From: UBA10649 sp963842725
Lineage (GTDB): Bacteria > Actinomycetota > Actinomycetes > S36-B12
Assembly (NCBI GenBank): GCA_963842725.1
Contig: CAWJHN010000003.1
Coordinates: forward strand, 1-64,000
Direction of reading: 5' to 3'
DNA length: 64,000 nt
The translations under genes and the position numbers were made by a program. Under the pieces are notes generated by a model, which worked only from the letters and a program-made list of their open reading frames with translations, was not told the origin of the DNA and did not search any database. This document shows, piece by piece, positions 45,435 to 55,863 of the stretch (its first letter is position 1; each line of letters opens with the position of its first letter).

Positions 45435-46445
45435 TCAGGCGCGGAAGAGGGCGCTGTACGCGTTGATGGCAGGCTGCCCGCCCAGGTGCGCGTACAGCAC
45501 GGTGCTGTCCCTGGCGATCTCGCCGGTGCGCACCAGGTCGATGAGCCCGGCCATCGACTTGCCCTCGTAGACCGGGTCGATGATCATCCCCTCGAGACTG
45601 CCGGTCAGGCGGATGGCGTCGAGGGTCGACTGCACCGGTATGCCGTAGTAGTCGCCGGCCCACCCCTCGAGCACCGTGATCTCGTCGTCGCGCAGGTCGC
45701 GTCCGAGGTCGATGAGGTCGGCGGTGCTGCGCGCGATCCGGGCCACCTGCTCACGGGTGGGCTCGATCTTCGCCGAGGCGTCGATGCCGATCACCCGGCG
45801 CGGTCGCTCCTGACCGGCGAACCCGGCGATCATCCCCGCATGCGTGCTCCCGGTCACGCTGCAGACGATGATCGTGTCGAAGAAGACGCCGAGGTCGGCC
45901 TCCTGCTGCTCCACCTCGTAGGCCCAGTTCGCGAAGCCGAGACCCCCCAGGCGATGGTCGGACGCGCCGGCCGGAATGCCATACGGCGTGCCGCCGCGGC
46001 GGCGGACGTCGTCGAGGGCCTGGTTCCAGCTGTCCCGGAACCCGATGTCGAAGCCCGACGGGTCCAGGCGTACCTCGGCCCCCATGATGCGCGACAGCAT
46101 GATGTTGCCGACGCGGTCGTTGACCGAGTCGGGCCAGTCGACCCACGCCTCCTGGACGAGCACCGCCCGCAGCCCCAGCTTGGCTGCCACGGCCGCGACC
46201 TGCCGCGTGTGGTTGGACTGCACCCCGCCGATCGACACCAGGGTGTCGGCACCCTGGGCAAGTGCGTCGGGAACGATGTACTCCAGCTTGCGCGTCTTGT
46301 TGCCGCCGAAGGCCAGACCGCTGTTGCAGTCCTCCCTCTTGGCCCAGATCTGGGCCCCGCCGAGGTGGGCGGTGAGCCGCGGCAGCGGGTGGACGGGACT
46401 CGGACCGAACATCAACGGATAACGCGGGAAGTCCTCGAGGGCCAT
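45435..46445 (-). CDS. acdS: 1-aminocyclopropane-1-carboxylate deaminase
   Basis: A 336-residue PLP enzyme that breaks down ACC, the ethylene precursor of plants, to 2-oxobutanoate and ammonia. It aligns nearly end to end with Pseudomonas AcdS as I remember it. PLP lysine is K50 in AFGGNKTRKLEY, and Y293-E294 (DPVYEGKSM) and L321 (YAHLGG) correspond to the E295/L322 pair that separates true ACC deaminases from D-cysteine desulfhydrases. It is a single-gene unit ending 13 bases from the phosphoesterase gene. It suggests plant association. Confidence 0.92.
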   Translation of the reverse strand: MALEDFPRYPLMFGPSPVHPLPRLTAHLGGAQIWAKREDCNSGLAFGGNKTRKLEYIVPDALAQGADTLVSIGGVQSNHTRQVAAVAAKLGLRAVLVQEAWVDWPDSVNDRVGNIMLSRIMGAEVRLDPSGFDIGFRDSWNQALDDVRRRGGTPYGIPAGASDHRLGGLGFANWAYEVEQQEADLGVFFDTIIVCSVTGSTHAGMIAGFAGQERPRRVIGIDASAKIEPTREQVARIARSTADLIDLGRDLRDDEITVLEGWAGDYYGIPVQSTLDAIRLTGSLEGMIIDPVYEGKSMAGLIDLVRTGEIARDSTVLYAHLGGQPAINAYSALFRA

Positions 46446-46512
46446 GGCGCCTCCTCCTGTTGGGGTCGATGCGGAGACTAGCGGCGCGTGACGTTAGACT
46501 CCGCAAGGCCTT

Positions 46513-46586
<74 letters not shown>

Positions 46587-46590
46587 CGTG

Positions 46591-46623
46591 GAGTCGGGGG
46601 CCGACACGATCGGCCCCCGACTC
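46591..46623 (+). terminator. tRNA-Pro terminator hairpin
   Basis: A perfect 14-bp stem, GAGTCGGGGGCCGA with TCGGCCCCCGACTC, closes a 5-base loop (CACGA) 4 bases after the tRNA. It has no T-run, which is common in actinobacterial terminators. Confidence 0.75.
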
Positions 46624-46642
46624 ACTTCACCAGGAGCGAGTC

Positions 46643-47428
46643 GTGGACATACCGGATCGCCGGCCCAATCGCGCCGATCTCGGCCCCGTCACCCGGGCGT
46701 ACGTCAAGTCGATGGGCTGGCGCTCCGTCAACATGCACACCCACATCTCCCTGGTGCACGGGTACGTCTACGTCGAGGTGCCCAAGGCCGGCTGCGGCAC
46801 CATGAAGGCGACCCTCGGCGGCCTCGAGGCCGCACGCATGGGCCCGGGCATGGTTCAGCGGGTGCAGGACAACCCGCACGACCGGCTCAAGGCGACGCCG
46901 TTCGTCAAGCCCTTCCAGCTGCCACCCGCACTGCTCGAGGAGGTGCTCGCCTCCGACCGGTACCGGCGGTTCACCGTGGTGCGGGAGCCGTCATCTCGGC
47001 TGCTGTCGGGCTACCTGGAGAAGATCGGTCAGGGTCTCAAGCAGAGCGAGCCGATCGTCGCCGCGCTGCGGCAGGCCACGGGTCTCGACGTCGCGGCCGC
47101 CGACATCACCCTCGCCCAGTTCATGGACGTGATCGCGGGGCAGGACTCACGGGACCAGGACCCGCACTGGCGACGCCAGGCGGACCACCTGGGCCTCGGC
47201 ATCATCGACTACGACGCGGTCATCCACCTCGAGGAGCTCGACGCCTCCTGGGAGCGGATCGGCGAGCTGACGGGCACACCCGACCTTCAGGAGCAGTTCT
47301 TCTGCCGCAACTCGACGGGGGCCGGAAGCAGGGTCGCCGAGTACTTCACGCCGGACCTGCTCAGCACGGTCGCCGGGATCTACGCACGCGACTACGCGGA
47401 GCTGGGCTACCGGCTGCCCAACGTCTAG
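46643..47428 (+). CDS. sulfotransferase family protein (Sulfotransfer_2-like)
   Basis: A 261-residue PAPS-dependent sulfotransferase-like protein. The 5'-phosphosulfate loop is VPKAGCGTMK at about residues 46-55, and the 3'-phosphate motif is VVREPSSRLLSGY (R114, S122). GTG at 46643 has AGGAG 6 bases upstream; no signal peptide or TM helix is visible. It could sulfate a cell-wall glycan, lipid or small metabolite. It lies immediately 3' of tRNA-Pro, a common site for gene acquisition, though I saw no repeated attachment site. The stop shares CTAG with the next gene. Confidence 0.8.
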   Translation: MDIPDRRPNRADLGPVTRAYVKSMGWRSVNMHTHISLVHGYVYVEVPKAGCGTMKATLGGLEAARMGPGMVQRVQDNPHDRLKATPFVKPFQLPPALLEEVLASDRYRRFTVVREPSSRLLSGYLEKIGQGLKQSEPIVAALRQATGLDVAAADITLAQFMDVIAGQDSRDQDPHWRRQADHLGLGIIDYDAVIHLEELDASWERIGELTGTPDLQEQFFCRNSTGAGSRVAEYFTPDLLSTVAGIYARDYAELGYRLPNV

Positions 47429-47892
47429 GAGGCTTCCGGCACCGAGGCGATCTGCTCCTCGATCAGCTGACGGTCCTCGTCGTCGGTCTCGGCCGCCAGT
47501 TCGGCGACGGCGAGATCGAGGTGCTCCTGTCGGCGCTCGGCGTCTCCGGCGGCCGCAAACGCGCGGGCCATCCCCTCGTGCAGGCTCGCCTTGAGCCACG
47601 CCGGGTGCTCTCCTCCCCCGACGCGCCCGATCGCCCGCTCGCCGAACGCCACGGCGATCCGGCCGTCGCCGGTCGTCGCTGCGGCCCGGCTGACCATCCA
47701 GTCCGCGATCACCTTCTGCTCGTCGTCACCGACGGCGTACCAGTGGTACCGGGACGTGAAGGCGGCGGTCAGCAGCTCGGCGTCGTCGCGGTCGTCACGT
47801 TGGCTCGCCTCGAGCAGATCCCAGCAGCGATTGTGCGTCGCCGCCGCAACGGTCCGGTGGTCGAACTCGCTCGTCGTCCGGTCTTCGATCAT
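47425..47892 (-). CDS. conserved hypothetical protein
   Basis: A 155-residue, acidic, helix-rich soluble protein. Recognisable blocks are FTSRYHWYAVGDDEQKVIADW and LHEGMARAFAAAGDAERRQEHL, which read like short helical repeats. I do not recognise a function; proteins with the RYHW block occur widely in actinobacteria. It shares a CTAG stop with the sulfotransferase and is divergent from the methyltransferase remnant by 93 bases. Confidence 0.75.
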   Translation of the reverse strand: MIEDRTTSEFDHRTVAAATHNRCWDLLEASQRDDRDDAELLTAAFTSRYHWYAVGDDEQKVIADWMVSRAAATTGDGRIAVAFGERAIGRVGGGEHPAWLKASLHEGMARAFAAAGDAERRQEHLDLAVAELAAETDDEDRQLIEEQIASVPEAS

Positions 47893-47985
47893 GAACCGCA
47901 GCGTAGGACCCCGCTCGGCCGAGGACTAGCGTCGTGGCATCGCCGCGATGCGCCTGACGGCAGGCGCGAGGCGCAGGAGGAGCGC

Positions 47986-48601
47986 ATGGGAAGCCAGCCA
48001 CGCTGGTTCACCGAGACCAAGGACGGCCACTCCCAGTGGTACATCGAGCGCTTTCGCACCCTGGCGGCCGAGGGGGCGGACCTGGCCGGCGAGGCCCGCC
48101 TCATCGACGCGATGGTGCCGCCACACTCGCGCATCCTTGACGCCGGGTGCGGACCTGGCCGGACCGGTGCCGTCCTTCACGAGCGCGGCCACGAGGTCGT
48201 GGGCGTCGACGCGGACGCCGAGCTCATCGACGCGGCGATCGAGGACCACCCCGGACCGACGTGGATCGTCGCCGATCTCTCCGATCTCGACCTCGGCCGC
48301 GCACGGGCAGCCCGAGCCCTTCGACGCCGCCGTCGTGGCGGGCAACGTCCTCGCCTTCGTCGCGCCCGACACCGAGCAGCAGGTCCTCGCGCGCATCTGG
48401 CACCACCTCAGGCCGGACGGCTTCGCGGTGGTCGGATTCCACACCGATCGCTACGACATGATGGAGTTCGACCGCCACCTGCGGGCCGCCGGCTTCGACC
48501 TGGAGCATCGGTTCGCCACCTGGGACCTGAGACCATGGCGGCCGGACGCGGACTTCGCCGTGAGCGTCCTTCGCAAGCCGACGGGAGCCGATGATGAGTG
48601 A
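47986..48601 (+). pseudogene. class I SAM methyltransferase, frameshifted
   Basis: The N-terminal half encodes RILDAGCGPGRTGAVL (motif I) and VVGVDADAELI (motif II) in one frame. The C-terminal half (FDAAVVAGNVLAFV, then HHLRPDGFAVVGFH to the end) is in the next frame. The switch lies at about 48296-48315, just after DLSDLDLG; removing one base there restores a continuous protein of about 204 residues. AGGAGG precedes the ATG. This is either a genuine frameshift or a sequencing error in a C/G-rich stretch. Its end overlaps the cupin start. Confidence 0.78.
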
Positions 48602-48941
48602 CCTACAAAACCTCACGATGACCGACCTGACGAACGTGGCCGGACTGGTCGACGTCGCGCCGGACAGCACCGTGTCGCGCACCGTCATGAAGGCGGAGGG
48701 TGCTCGACTCGTCCTCTTCTCCTTCGATCGCGGCCAGGAGCTGTCGGAGCACACCGCCGCGATGCCGGTTCTCCTCCAGGCCCTCGACGGGCACCTCGAG
48801 ATCACCGCCGATGGGCGCACGGTCGACCTCCGGCCGGGCGACGTCATCCATCTCGGAACGCGCCTGCCCCACACCGTGCTGGCCAAGGAGCCGAGCCGAC
48901 TGCTGCTGATCATGCTCGATCCGCGGGCCGGAGGAGCCTGA
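48591..48941 (+). CDS. cupin-fold protein
   Basis: A 116-residue small cupin. The first cupin motif is FDRGQELSEHTAAMPVLLQALDG, the second is RPGDVIHLGTRLPHTVLA, with possible metal ligands in SEHTA, the acid of the first motif and PHTV. ATG at 48591 or 48594 lies inside the end of the methyltransferase frame, so the two were one unit. Such proteins often pair with haem or Fe-S redox proteins or act as sensors; the role here is unknown. Confidence 0.82.
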   Translation: MMSDLQNLTMTDLTNVAGLVDVAPDSTVSRTVMKAEGARLVLFSFDRGQELSEHTAAMPVLLQALDGHLEITADGRTVDLRPGDVIHLGTRLPHTVLAKEPSRLLLIMLDPRAGGA

Positions 48942-49020
48942 CAGGAGCCGTCGCCGTTCCCCCATCAGGGACCGTCGCGCGTACGCTGGAGGGCAGCCGA
49001 AAGCGACGGGGGTCGGTAAC

Positions 49021-51477
49021 GTGCAGCAGGAAAGACGCGGCGGCGCAGCGGATCGTCGCTCGGCCAACGGGCCGTCAGCTCTCCTCACGGAGGTCGCTGA
49101 CGTCCTGTACGTCCTCAGGCTCGTACCCGACGTGTCGCTCGAGTACATCTCGCCAGCCGTGGAGCGGATCTCCGGCCGCACACCGCAGGAGCACCGAGCC
49201 GGCCAGGGGTCGCACTTCGCCCTGGTCGACTCGGTCGACGTCGATGCTCTCGCCCGCGCTCACGACGCGCGCCCGGGCGAGTCGGCCAGCTGCGTCGTCA
49301 GGTGGCTGACCACGGACGGGCGCGTCGTATGGGTCGAGCACCGCTGCCGCCGGGTTCGTCGCGAGGACGGCAGCGAAGTGGTGTACGGCATCGCCCGGGA
49401 CATCTCCGAGGAGCAGGAGCGCGTCCGGGTGCGGGCGACCAGCGAGGAGCAGTTCCGGCTGCTGGCGGAGAGTGCCTCGGACATCGTGTACTGGGTCCGG
49501 GCGGACGGCCGTCTCGAGTGGGTGTCGCCGTCGATCGAGCAGCAGCTGGGATGGGACCCGGTGGACCTGACCGGCTCGAGGCCGTGGGACCTGGTTCACC
49601 CCGACGACCAGGACCGGGCCGCCGAGTCGTTCGCCCGGGCCCGTCGCGCTGGCGACGCACAGGAGGACCTTGAGTTCCGGCTCCGACGTCGCGACGGCTC
49701 CTACGCGTGGATGTCGGCCCATGGCCAGCCCATCACGGTCGCCGGTGCCCTGCTCGGCTTCGTTGTCGGCCTGCGCAACGTCGACGAGCAGGTGCGCGCG
49801 CGAGCGGCCCTGGCCCGATCCGAGCACGACTTCCACCTGCTCGCGGACAACGCGACGGACGTGGTGGTGCGGACCGGCCCGGATCGCCGGATCACCTGGG
49901 TGGCCCCGACGGTGACACGCGCGCTCGGCTGGACGCCGGACGAGCTGGTCGGCACGATCCTGATCGACATCATGCACCCCGATGATGCGGCCGCGACCGA
50001 GACGGTTCGGGCCCAGGTGTACAGCGGGCAAGCGGTCGACCTGCCCGAGGGCGGCATCCTCGCTCGACTGCGAACGCGATCGGGGGAGTACCGATGGCTG
50101 TCCGGCACCCTGGTCCCCGTCCTCGACGACCTCGGTCGACCGGACGGGGTCGTCGGCGGCCTGCGCCTGGTCGATGACCTGATCGCGGCACGGGAGGCCG
50201 CTGACCGGGGCCAGGAGCGGCTTCGCGCCACGCTCGACTCCCTGCTCGACCCGCACGTCCAGATCCGGGCCGTGCGCGGCGATGACGGGCGCATCGAGGA
50301 CTTCGCCTTCGAAGACGCGAACAGCGCAGCATGCGAGTACATGCAGATCCCGCGCGAGCAGGTGCGGGGCACTCGCATGCTGACGGCGTTCCCGGGCGTC
50401 GAGGGCTCAGGGCTGATGGACCGGCTTCGCGCGTGCGTCGAGCTCGATCAGCCGCTCGCACTCGACGACTTCGCATACCCGGACCACGAGGTCCTCCACT
50501 CGGACCGCTGGTACGACTTCAGGGGCGTCCGGTTCTCCGACGGCCTGAGCTTCACCTGGCGCGACGTCACGGAGAAGCATCACGCGCTGGCAGCCCTCGC
50601 CGCATCGGAGGAGCACTTCCGCATGCTCGCCGAGAACGCCTCCGATGTCGTCGTGCGCGTGGGGACCGGGCGCATCGAATGGGTCTCGCCCTCGATCAGA
50701 GATGCCATCGGCTGGAGTGCCGAGGACTGGACTGGGCACCGCATCGAGGAGTTCGTGCACCCTGACGACCTCGACCGGGTCACCACCGATCACCTGGGCC
50801 TGGCCGCGGACCACGTCCGGGTGTCCCGACTGCGGATCCGGTCCAGGGACGACACGTACCACTGGGTCGAGACGCACGCCCGACCGTACGTCGCGACGAA
50901 CGGTGACGTGAGCGGCCTGGTCATCGTCGCCCGCGTGGTCGACAGCGAGGTGGCCGCCGAAGCGGAACTGAGGCGGCGGGCGAGTCACGACGACTTGACC
51001 GGCGTGCTCAATCGCAGCGAGGTCTTCCGGATACTCGACGAGCAGCACGGGCAGCAGCGCAGACGAGGGGACGACTTCGCGCTGATCTTCCTCGACGTCG
51101 ACCGGCTGAAGGAGGTCAACGACACGCACGGCCACCGGCTGGGCGACGAGGTGATCAAGACGTTCGCGTCACGGATCCAGCAGGTCGTGCGCGGTGGCGA
51201 CCTGGTGGCCCGCGTCGGCGGCGACGAGTTCCTCGTCGTGCTCGACGGCGTCGCCGACCTCGATGAGGCCGCGGGCCTGGCGGAGAAGATCCGTCGCAGC
51301 GCCGCGGAGCCGATGGATGTCGATGGCACCCGGGTGCCGTCGTCGGCGAGCGTCGGCGTCGCGCTGTGCGCTCCCGGGGAGCCCGTCGGCAGCGCGATCG
51401 CACGAGCGGACCGGGCCATGTACCAGGCCAAGCGCTCGGGTGGTGACCGCGTCGTGGCGCTGGCTCCGAAGGCCTAG
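49021..51477 (+). CDS. diguanylate cyclase with five PAS domains
   Basis: An 818-residue soluble protein. Five PAS-like modules follow one another at about residues 22-130, 140-260, 268-385, 395-515 and 525-640, the second, third and fifth starting with the repeated pattern EEQFRLLAES / EHDFHLLADN / EEHFRMLAEN. The C-terminal GGDEF domain is intact (GGDEF at 733-737), with a product-inhibition I-site RGGD at 724-727. No EAL domain or TM segment is present, so it should be a cytosolic c-di-GMP synthase controlled by ligands or redox state. GTG at 49021 is the start. Confidence 0.93.
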   Translation: MQQERRGGAADRRSANGPSALLTEVADVLYVLRLVPDVSLEYISPAVERISGRTPQEHRAGQGSHFALVDSVDVDALARAHDARPGESASCVVRWLTTDGRVVWVEHRCRRVRREDGSEVVYGIARDISEEQERVRVRATSEEQFRLLAESASDIVYWVRADGRLEWVSPSIEQQLGWDPVDLTGSRPWDLVHPDDQDRAAESFARARRAGDAQEDLEFRLRRRDGSYAWMSAHGQPITVAGALLGFVVGLRNVDEQVRARAALARSEHDFHLLADNATDVVVRTGPDRRITWVAPTVTRALGWTPDELVGTILIDIMHPDDAAATETVRAQVYSGQAVDLPEGGILARLRTRSGEYRWLSGTLVPVLDDLGRPDGVVGGLRLVDDLIAAREAADRGQERLRATLDSLLDPHVQIRAVRGDDGRIEDFAFEDANSAACEYMQIPREQVRGTRMLTAFPGVEGSGLMDRLRACVELDQPLALDDFAYPDHEVLHSDRWYDFRGVRFSDGLSFTWRDVTEKHHALAALAASEEHFRMLAENASDVVVRVGTGRIEWVSPSIRDAIGWSAEDWTGHRIEEFVHPDDLDRVTTDHLGLAADHVRVSRLRIRSRDDTYHWVETHARPYVATNGDVSGLVIVARVVDSEVAAEAELRRRASHDDLTGVLNRSEVFRILDEQHGQQRRRGDDFALIFLDVDRLKEVNDTHGHRLGDEVIKTFASRIQQVVRGGDLVARVGGDEFLVVLDGVADLDEAAGLAEKIRRSAAEPMDVDGTRVPSSASVGVALCAPGEPVGSAIARADRAMYQAKRSGGDRVVALAPKA

Positions 51478-52394
51478 CCGAATCCCGGGCACGGCACGTC
51501 CTCCGGCTGCCCGGTGAGCTCGAACCGCAGCCCGTCGTCCTCGCCGAGCATGATCAGGCGATGGTTGTACGCCCAGTTCTCCGGCAGCAGGTACCAGGTG
51601 CCCGCGACATGGTCGAGCAGGCGCAGGCAGCTGTACCGCAGGGTGTACTGGCCGACGCCGTCGGTCGCCTGGCTCACCAGGGCGTCGGGATCCAGGCCCA
51701 GGTCCTTCTGCGCGTACACCACGACGGAGGGCAGCAGGGTGCGATAGCTGTCCTCGATGATCCGGGCATCCTGTACGCCCCTGACCTCCGCGTAGTTGCC
51801 CACCCCCCAGAACAGGCTCAGCGCGGCGATGCCCATCAGCATCCCGGCAGCGAACGCCCGCTGCCAGGTCGGCAGGACGGCACCAGGCCCGCGACGCGCC
51901 TGGGAGCGCAGCCAGCCGCCGTATGCCAGCAGCAGCGCCCCGACCCCAAGCGCCAGCGGACCGGTGATGTCCATGAAGGCGTTCTCGACCTCGAAGAGCA
52001 CGACCGCGTAGAGCACTCCGTAGACGAGCAGGGCGACCCCCACCACGATCAGGACCCGAGCCGCCGTCTCGGCCCAATCGGCCGTGCCCGCGCGCAGCGC
52101 CCGCTGCACCCCCTGATGCGCGAGCAGGACCAGAAGGGCGGTCGCCGTGAGGACGAGGAGCGGGAAGAACAGGCTGCCGACACTGCGCAGCACGTAGTCG
52201 TTGGTCGTGTACCCGTAGACGCTGGCGCTCTGCCCCAGGGCCTTCGCGACGGAGTCCACGCGAACCCAGCCGAAGTAGAACAGCAGGCCGACGATCAGGG
52301 CGACCGGCGGCAGCAGCGAGACCGCCGTGCGCAGCACGTCGAAGCCGATGGGAGTGGCGCTCGCGGAGCGGTCGGTGTCGGGCTGCTCGCTCAT
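51474..52394 (-). CDS. integral membrane protein of unknown function
   Basis: A 306-residue protein with five hydrophobic segments at about residues 20-42, 72-95, 112-135, 142-160 and 178-198, and a C-terminal extracytoplasmic-type domain of about 100 residues with two cysteines (C256 region and the CPGFG end). Its start overlaps the lipoprotein stop as ATGA, so the two are co-translated and may form a complex. No family recognised. The stop shares CTAG with the diguanylate cyclase. Confidence 0.75.
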   Translation of the reverse strand: MSEQPDTDRSASATPIGFDVLRTAVSLLPPVALIVGLLFYFGWVRVDSVAKALGQSASVYGYTTNDYVLRSVGSLFFPLLVLTATALLVLLAHQGVQRALRAGTADWAETAARVLIVVGVALLVYGVLYAVVLFEVENAFMDITGPLALGVGALLLAYGGWLRSQARRGPGAVLPTWQRAFAAGMLMGIAALSLFWGVGNYAEVRGVQDARIIEDSYRTLLPSVVVYAQKDLGLDPDALVSQATDGVGQYTLRYSCLRLLDHVAGTWYLLPENWAYNHRLIMLGEDDGLRFELTGQPEDVPCPGFG

Positions 52395-53347
52395 GGGCCG
52401 GCAGGCGTGCCGGCGGCATCTGCCGCGAGGGCGGGCACCGGCGCGCAGAGGCTCGGGTCGAGGTTCAGCAGGTCCTCGTCGGTGAGCACCGCCCCGACCG
52501 TCCACTGCCCGATCGGCGTTCGGTACCGCGGACCGCGGACGCGCAGGCTGACGGACTCGCCGGTGGCCGGTGCCACGACTCCCGGCACATCGACCCGGGC
52601 GCAGTCGTACCCCTCGACCGCGTTGCGGCTGGTCGCCTGGTACCAGGTGCCGTCGATTCGGACCCCGTTCGCCTCGAACAGCCGAAGGCCGAGGACCAGG
52701 AGCGTGACACCGCCAGCGCCATCCGGGGCGAGCCCGACGTACGTCGGTTCCGGGACGCACGCCGTCCCCTTCGGGATCCGCCCGAAGTAGGGCCGGTCCG
52801 ACCCGGTGGCCCGATGCCGGTTCAGGGCGCGTCCGAGTCCCTTGCGCGCGGCCACGGACAGGCAGTCGCCCAGCTCGCTGCTGTCTGCGTATGCCTGCTC
52901 CGCGGCCGCCCAGTCGACCTGGTAGCCGCGGGTCATCGCCCCCAGGCACAGGTCGGCGAGGGCGGAGAACAGTCCGGGGAGCGCTCCCGACGACTGGGAC
53001 GTCTGCTCGCGCAGCTGGGCGCACTGCACGTGCCTGAGCGCGTAGTAGTACGCGTCGATGTCGGGACTGATGGGCGACGAGGGTCCGGGGGGCACCGCCA
53101 CGGCGAGGCCAGGACCGCGCGGGCCCAGCGCCCTGCGGGTGGGCGCCGCCGAGGGGACGTGCGAGGCGGGCGCCGCCGCCGGCGCCACGACCACCGAAGC
53201 CTGCGTCAGTGCTCGATCCGGCGCCGGCGACGCCATCGGCGAGACCTGCGGGCCGAGGCCCTGCGCGCCCGGCGCCGCGCAGGCCGACAGCGCCAGTGCC
53301 ACGCACGCCATCAACCCGAGCGCGGTACCTGCCTGCGACCTGACCAC
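52391..53347 (-). CDS. exported lipoprotein of unknown function
   Basis: A 318-residue protein with a signal peptide ending in LSAC (lipidated Cys near residue 23), an Ala/Pro/Ser-rich linker to about residue 90, then a globular domain with four or five cysteines (AQCAQL-type, LCLGAM, GDCLSV, GTACVP, DPSLCAP) that could form disulfides. The middle contains ARKGLGRALNRH. GTG at 53347 starts the signal peptide. It overlaps the membrane-protein gene by 4 bases. I do not recognise the family. Confidence 0.75.
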   Translation of the reverse strand: MVRSQAGTALGLMACVALALSACAAPGAQGLGPQVSPMASPAPDRALTQASVVVAPAAAPASHVPSAAPTRRALGPRGPGLAVAVPPGPSSPISPDIDAYYYALRHVQCAQLREQTSQSSGALPGLFSALADLCLGAMTRGYQVDWAAAEQAYADSSELGDCLSVAARKGLGRALNRHRATGSDRPYFGRIPKGTACVPEPTYVGLAPDGAGGVTLLVLGLRLFEANGVRIDGTWYQATSRNAVEGYDCARVDVPGVVAPATGESVSLRVRGPRYRTPIGQWTVGAVLTDEDLLNLDPSLCAPVPALAADAAGTPAGP

Positions 53348-53451
53348 GGCGCCTCCCGTCCGACGGAGTCGTACGGTCAGCCTACGGCTGCCGGATATTT
53401 CCGACTAGTCCCTATTGACGCTCGCCGTGCGGTGCGCTGACCGGCCGGTGG

Positions 53452-54521
<1,070 letters not shown>

Positions 54522-54525
<4 letters not shown>

Positions 54526-55040
54526 CGACCCGACCCCCCGTACACGACGGCCTCGCCGTCGGCGTCGAGGCCGAAGGCGGTGTGCAGGGCCTGCACCGCG
54601 CGAGTCGCGTCGTCGACGCGGGTCACGACGGAGATGCGGATCTCGGACGTCGAGATCATCTCGACGTTGATGCTGGCGTCGGCCAGGGCCTCGAAGAACG
54701 TCGCGGACACGCCCGGATGCGAGCGCATGCCGGCTCCCACCAGCGAGACCTTGGCGATCTGGTCGTCGAACCGCAGCGACGCGAAGCCGATCGCGCCGCG
54801 CTGCGCGTCGAGCGCCTTCATGGCCGCCTGCGCCGAGCCCTGTGGGCAGGTGAACGTGAGGTCGGTGCGGCCCGTCGACGCCGCGGACACGTTCTGGACG
54901 ATCATGTCGACGTTGATGCCCGCGGACGCCAAGGCCTTGAAGATCGCCGCGGCCTCGCCCGGCTTGTCCGCGACGCCGACCACCGTGATCTTGGCGTCGT
55001 TCACGTCGGCGGCGACGCCGGAGATGATCGGTTGCTCCAT
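54522..55040 (-). other. internal start for aspartokinase beta subunit
   Basis: Inside lysC an in-frame ATG at 55040 is preceded by AGAGGGAAGAG, a good ribosome-binding site. It would produce a 172-residue protein (MEQPIISGVAADVNDAKI...) consisting of the two ACT domains. Corynebacterium glutamicum makes an alpha2-beta2 aspartokinase in the same way, with a beta subunit of about this length. Confidence 0.75.
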
Positions 55041-55808
55041 TGCTCTTCCCTCTTCGATAGCGGCAGCGATTGCCTCGGGCGACAGGACCAGCGTGCCCTG
55101 GCGCTGCGAGAACGACGAGCGCACGTGAATGGGCAGGTCGAAGCGGCGTGCGTACTCGACGCAGCGAAGGTGCAGCACCTTTGCGCCCACCGCGGCCAGC
55201 TCGAGCATCTCCTCGTAGGTGATGTACGGAACCTGGCGCGCAGCCGGCACGACGCGCGGGTCGGCGCTGAAGACGCCGTCCACGTCGGTGTAGATCTCGC
55301 AGACGGACGCGTCGAGGGCCGCGGCGAGCGCGACGGCGGTCGTATCCGATCCGCCACGGCCCAGGGTGGTGATGTCCTTGGTGTCCTGGGCCACCCCCTG
55401 GAATCCGGCGACGATCGGGATGGCGCCCTCGTCGATGGCGGTCTGGATGCGCCCGGGAGTGACGTCGATGATGCGCGCTGCGCCGTGCTTGGAGTCGGTG
55501 ATGAGACCGGCCTGCGAGCCGGTGTAGGACCGTGCCTCCGCGCCGAGGTCGGAGATCGCCATCGCGACGAGCGCCATCGAGATCCGCTCGCCGGCGGTGA
55601 GGAGCATGTCGAGCTCTCGGGCCGGCGGGAGGGGCGAGACCTGCTCGGCGAGCTCGAGGAGCTCGTCCGTCGAATCGCCCATCGCGGACACCACGACGAC
55701 CACGTCATGGCCGGCCTTCTTGGTGTCGACGATGCGCCGCGCAACGCGCTTGATGCTGGCCGCGTCCGCGACGCTCGAACCACCGTATTTCTGCACGATT
55801 AGAGACAC
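54522..55808 (-). CDS. lysC: aspartokinase
   Basis: A 428-residue kinase that phosphorylates aspartate, the first step to lysine and related amino acids. The kinase domain begins with VQKYGGSSVAD, contains GRGGSDTTAVALAAAL, and is followed by two ACT domains (about 270-345 and 350-420) that normally bind lysine and threonine. GTG at 55808 matches the standard N-terminus, although no clear ribosome-binding site precedes it, so leaderless translation is possible. An internal start produces the beta subunit. Confidence 0.96.
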
Positions 55809-55863
55809 GGGAGGTGAGTCTACCCAGTGATACGAAGGCCTTTCCCCAGCCTCGTCGCCACCG

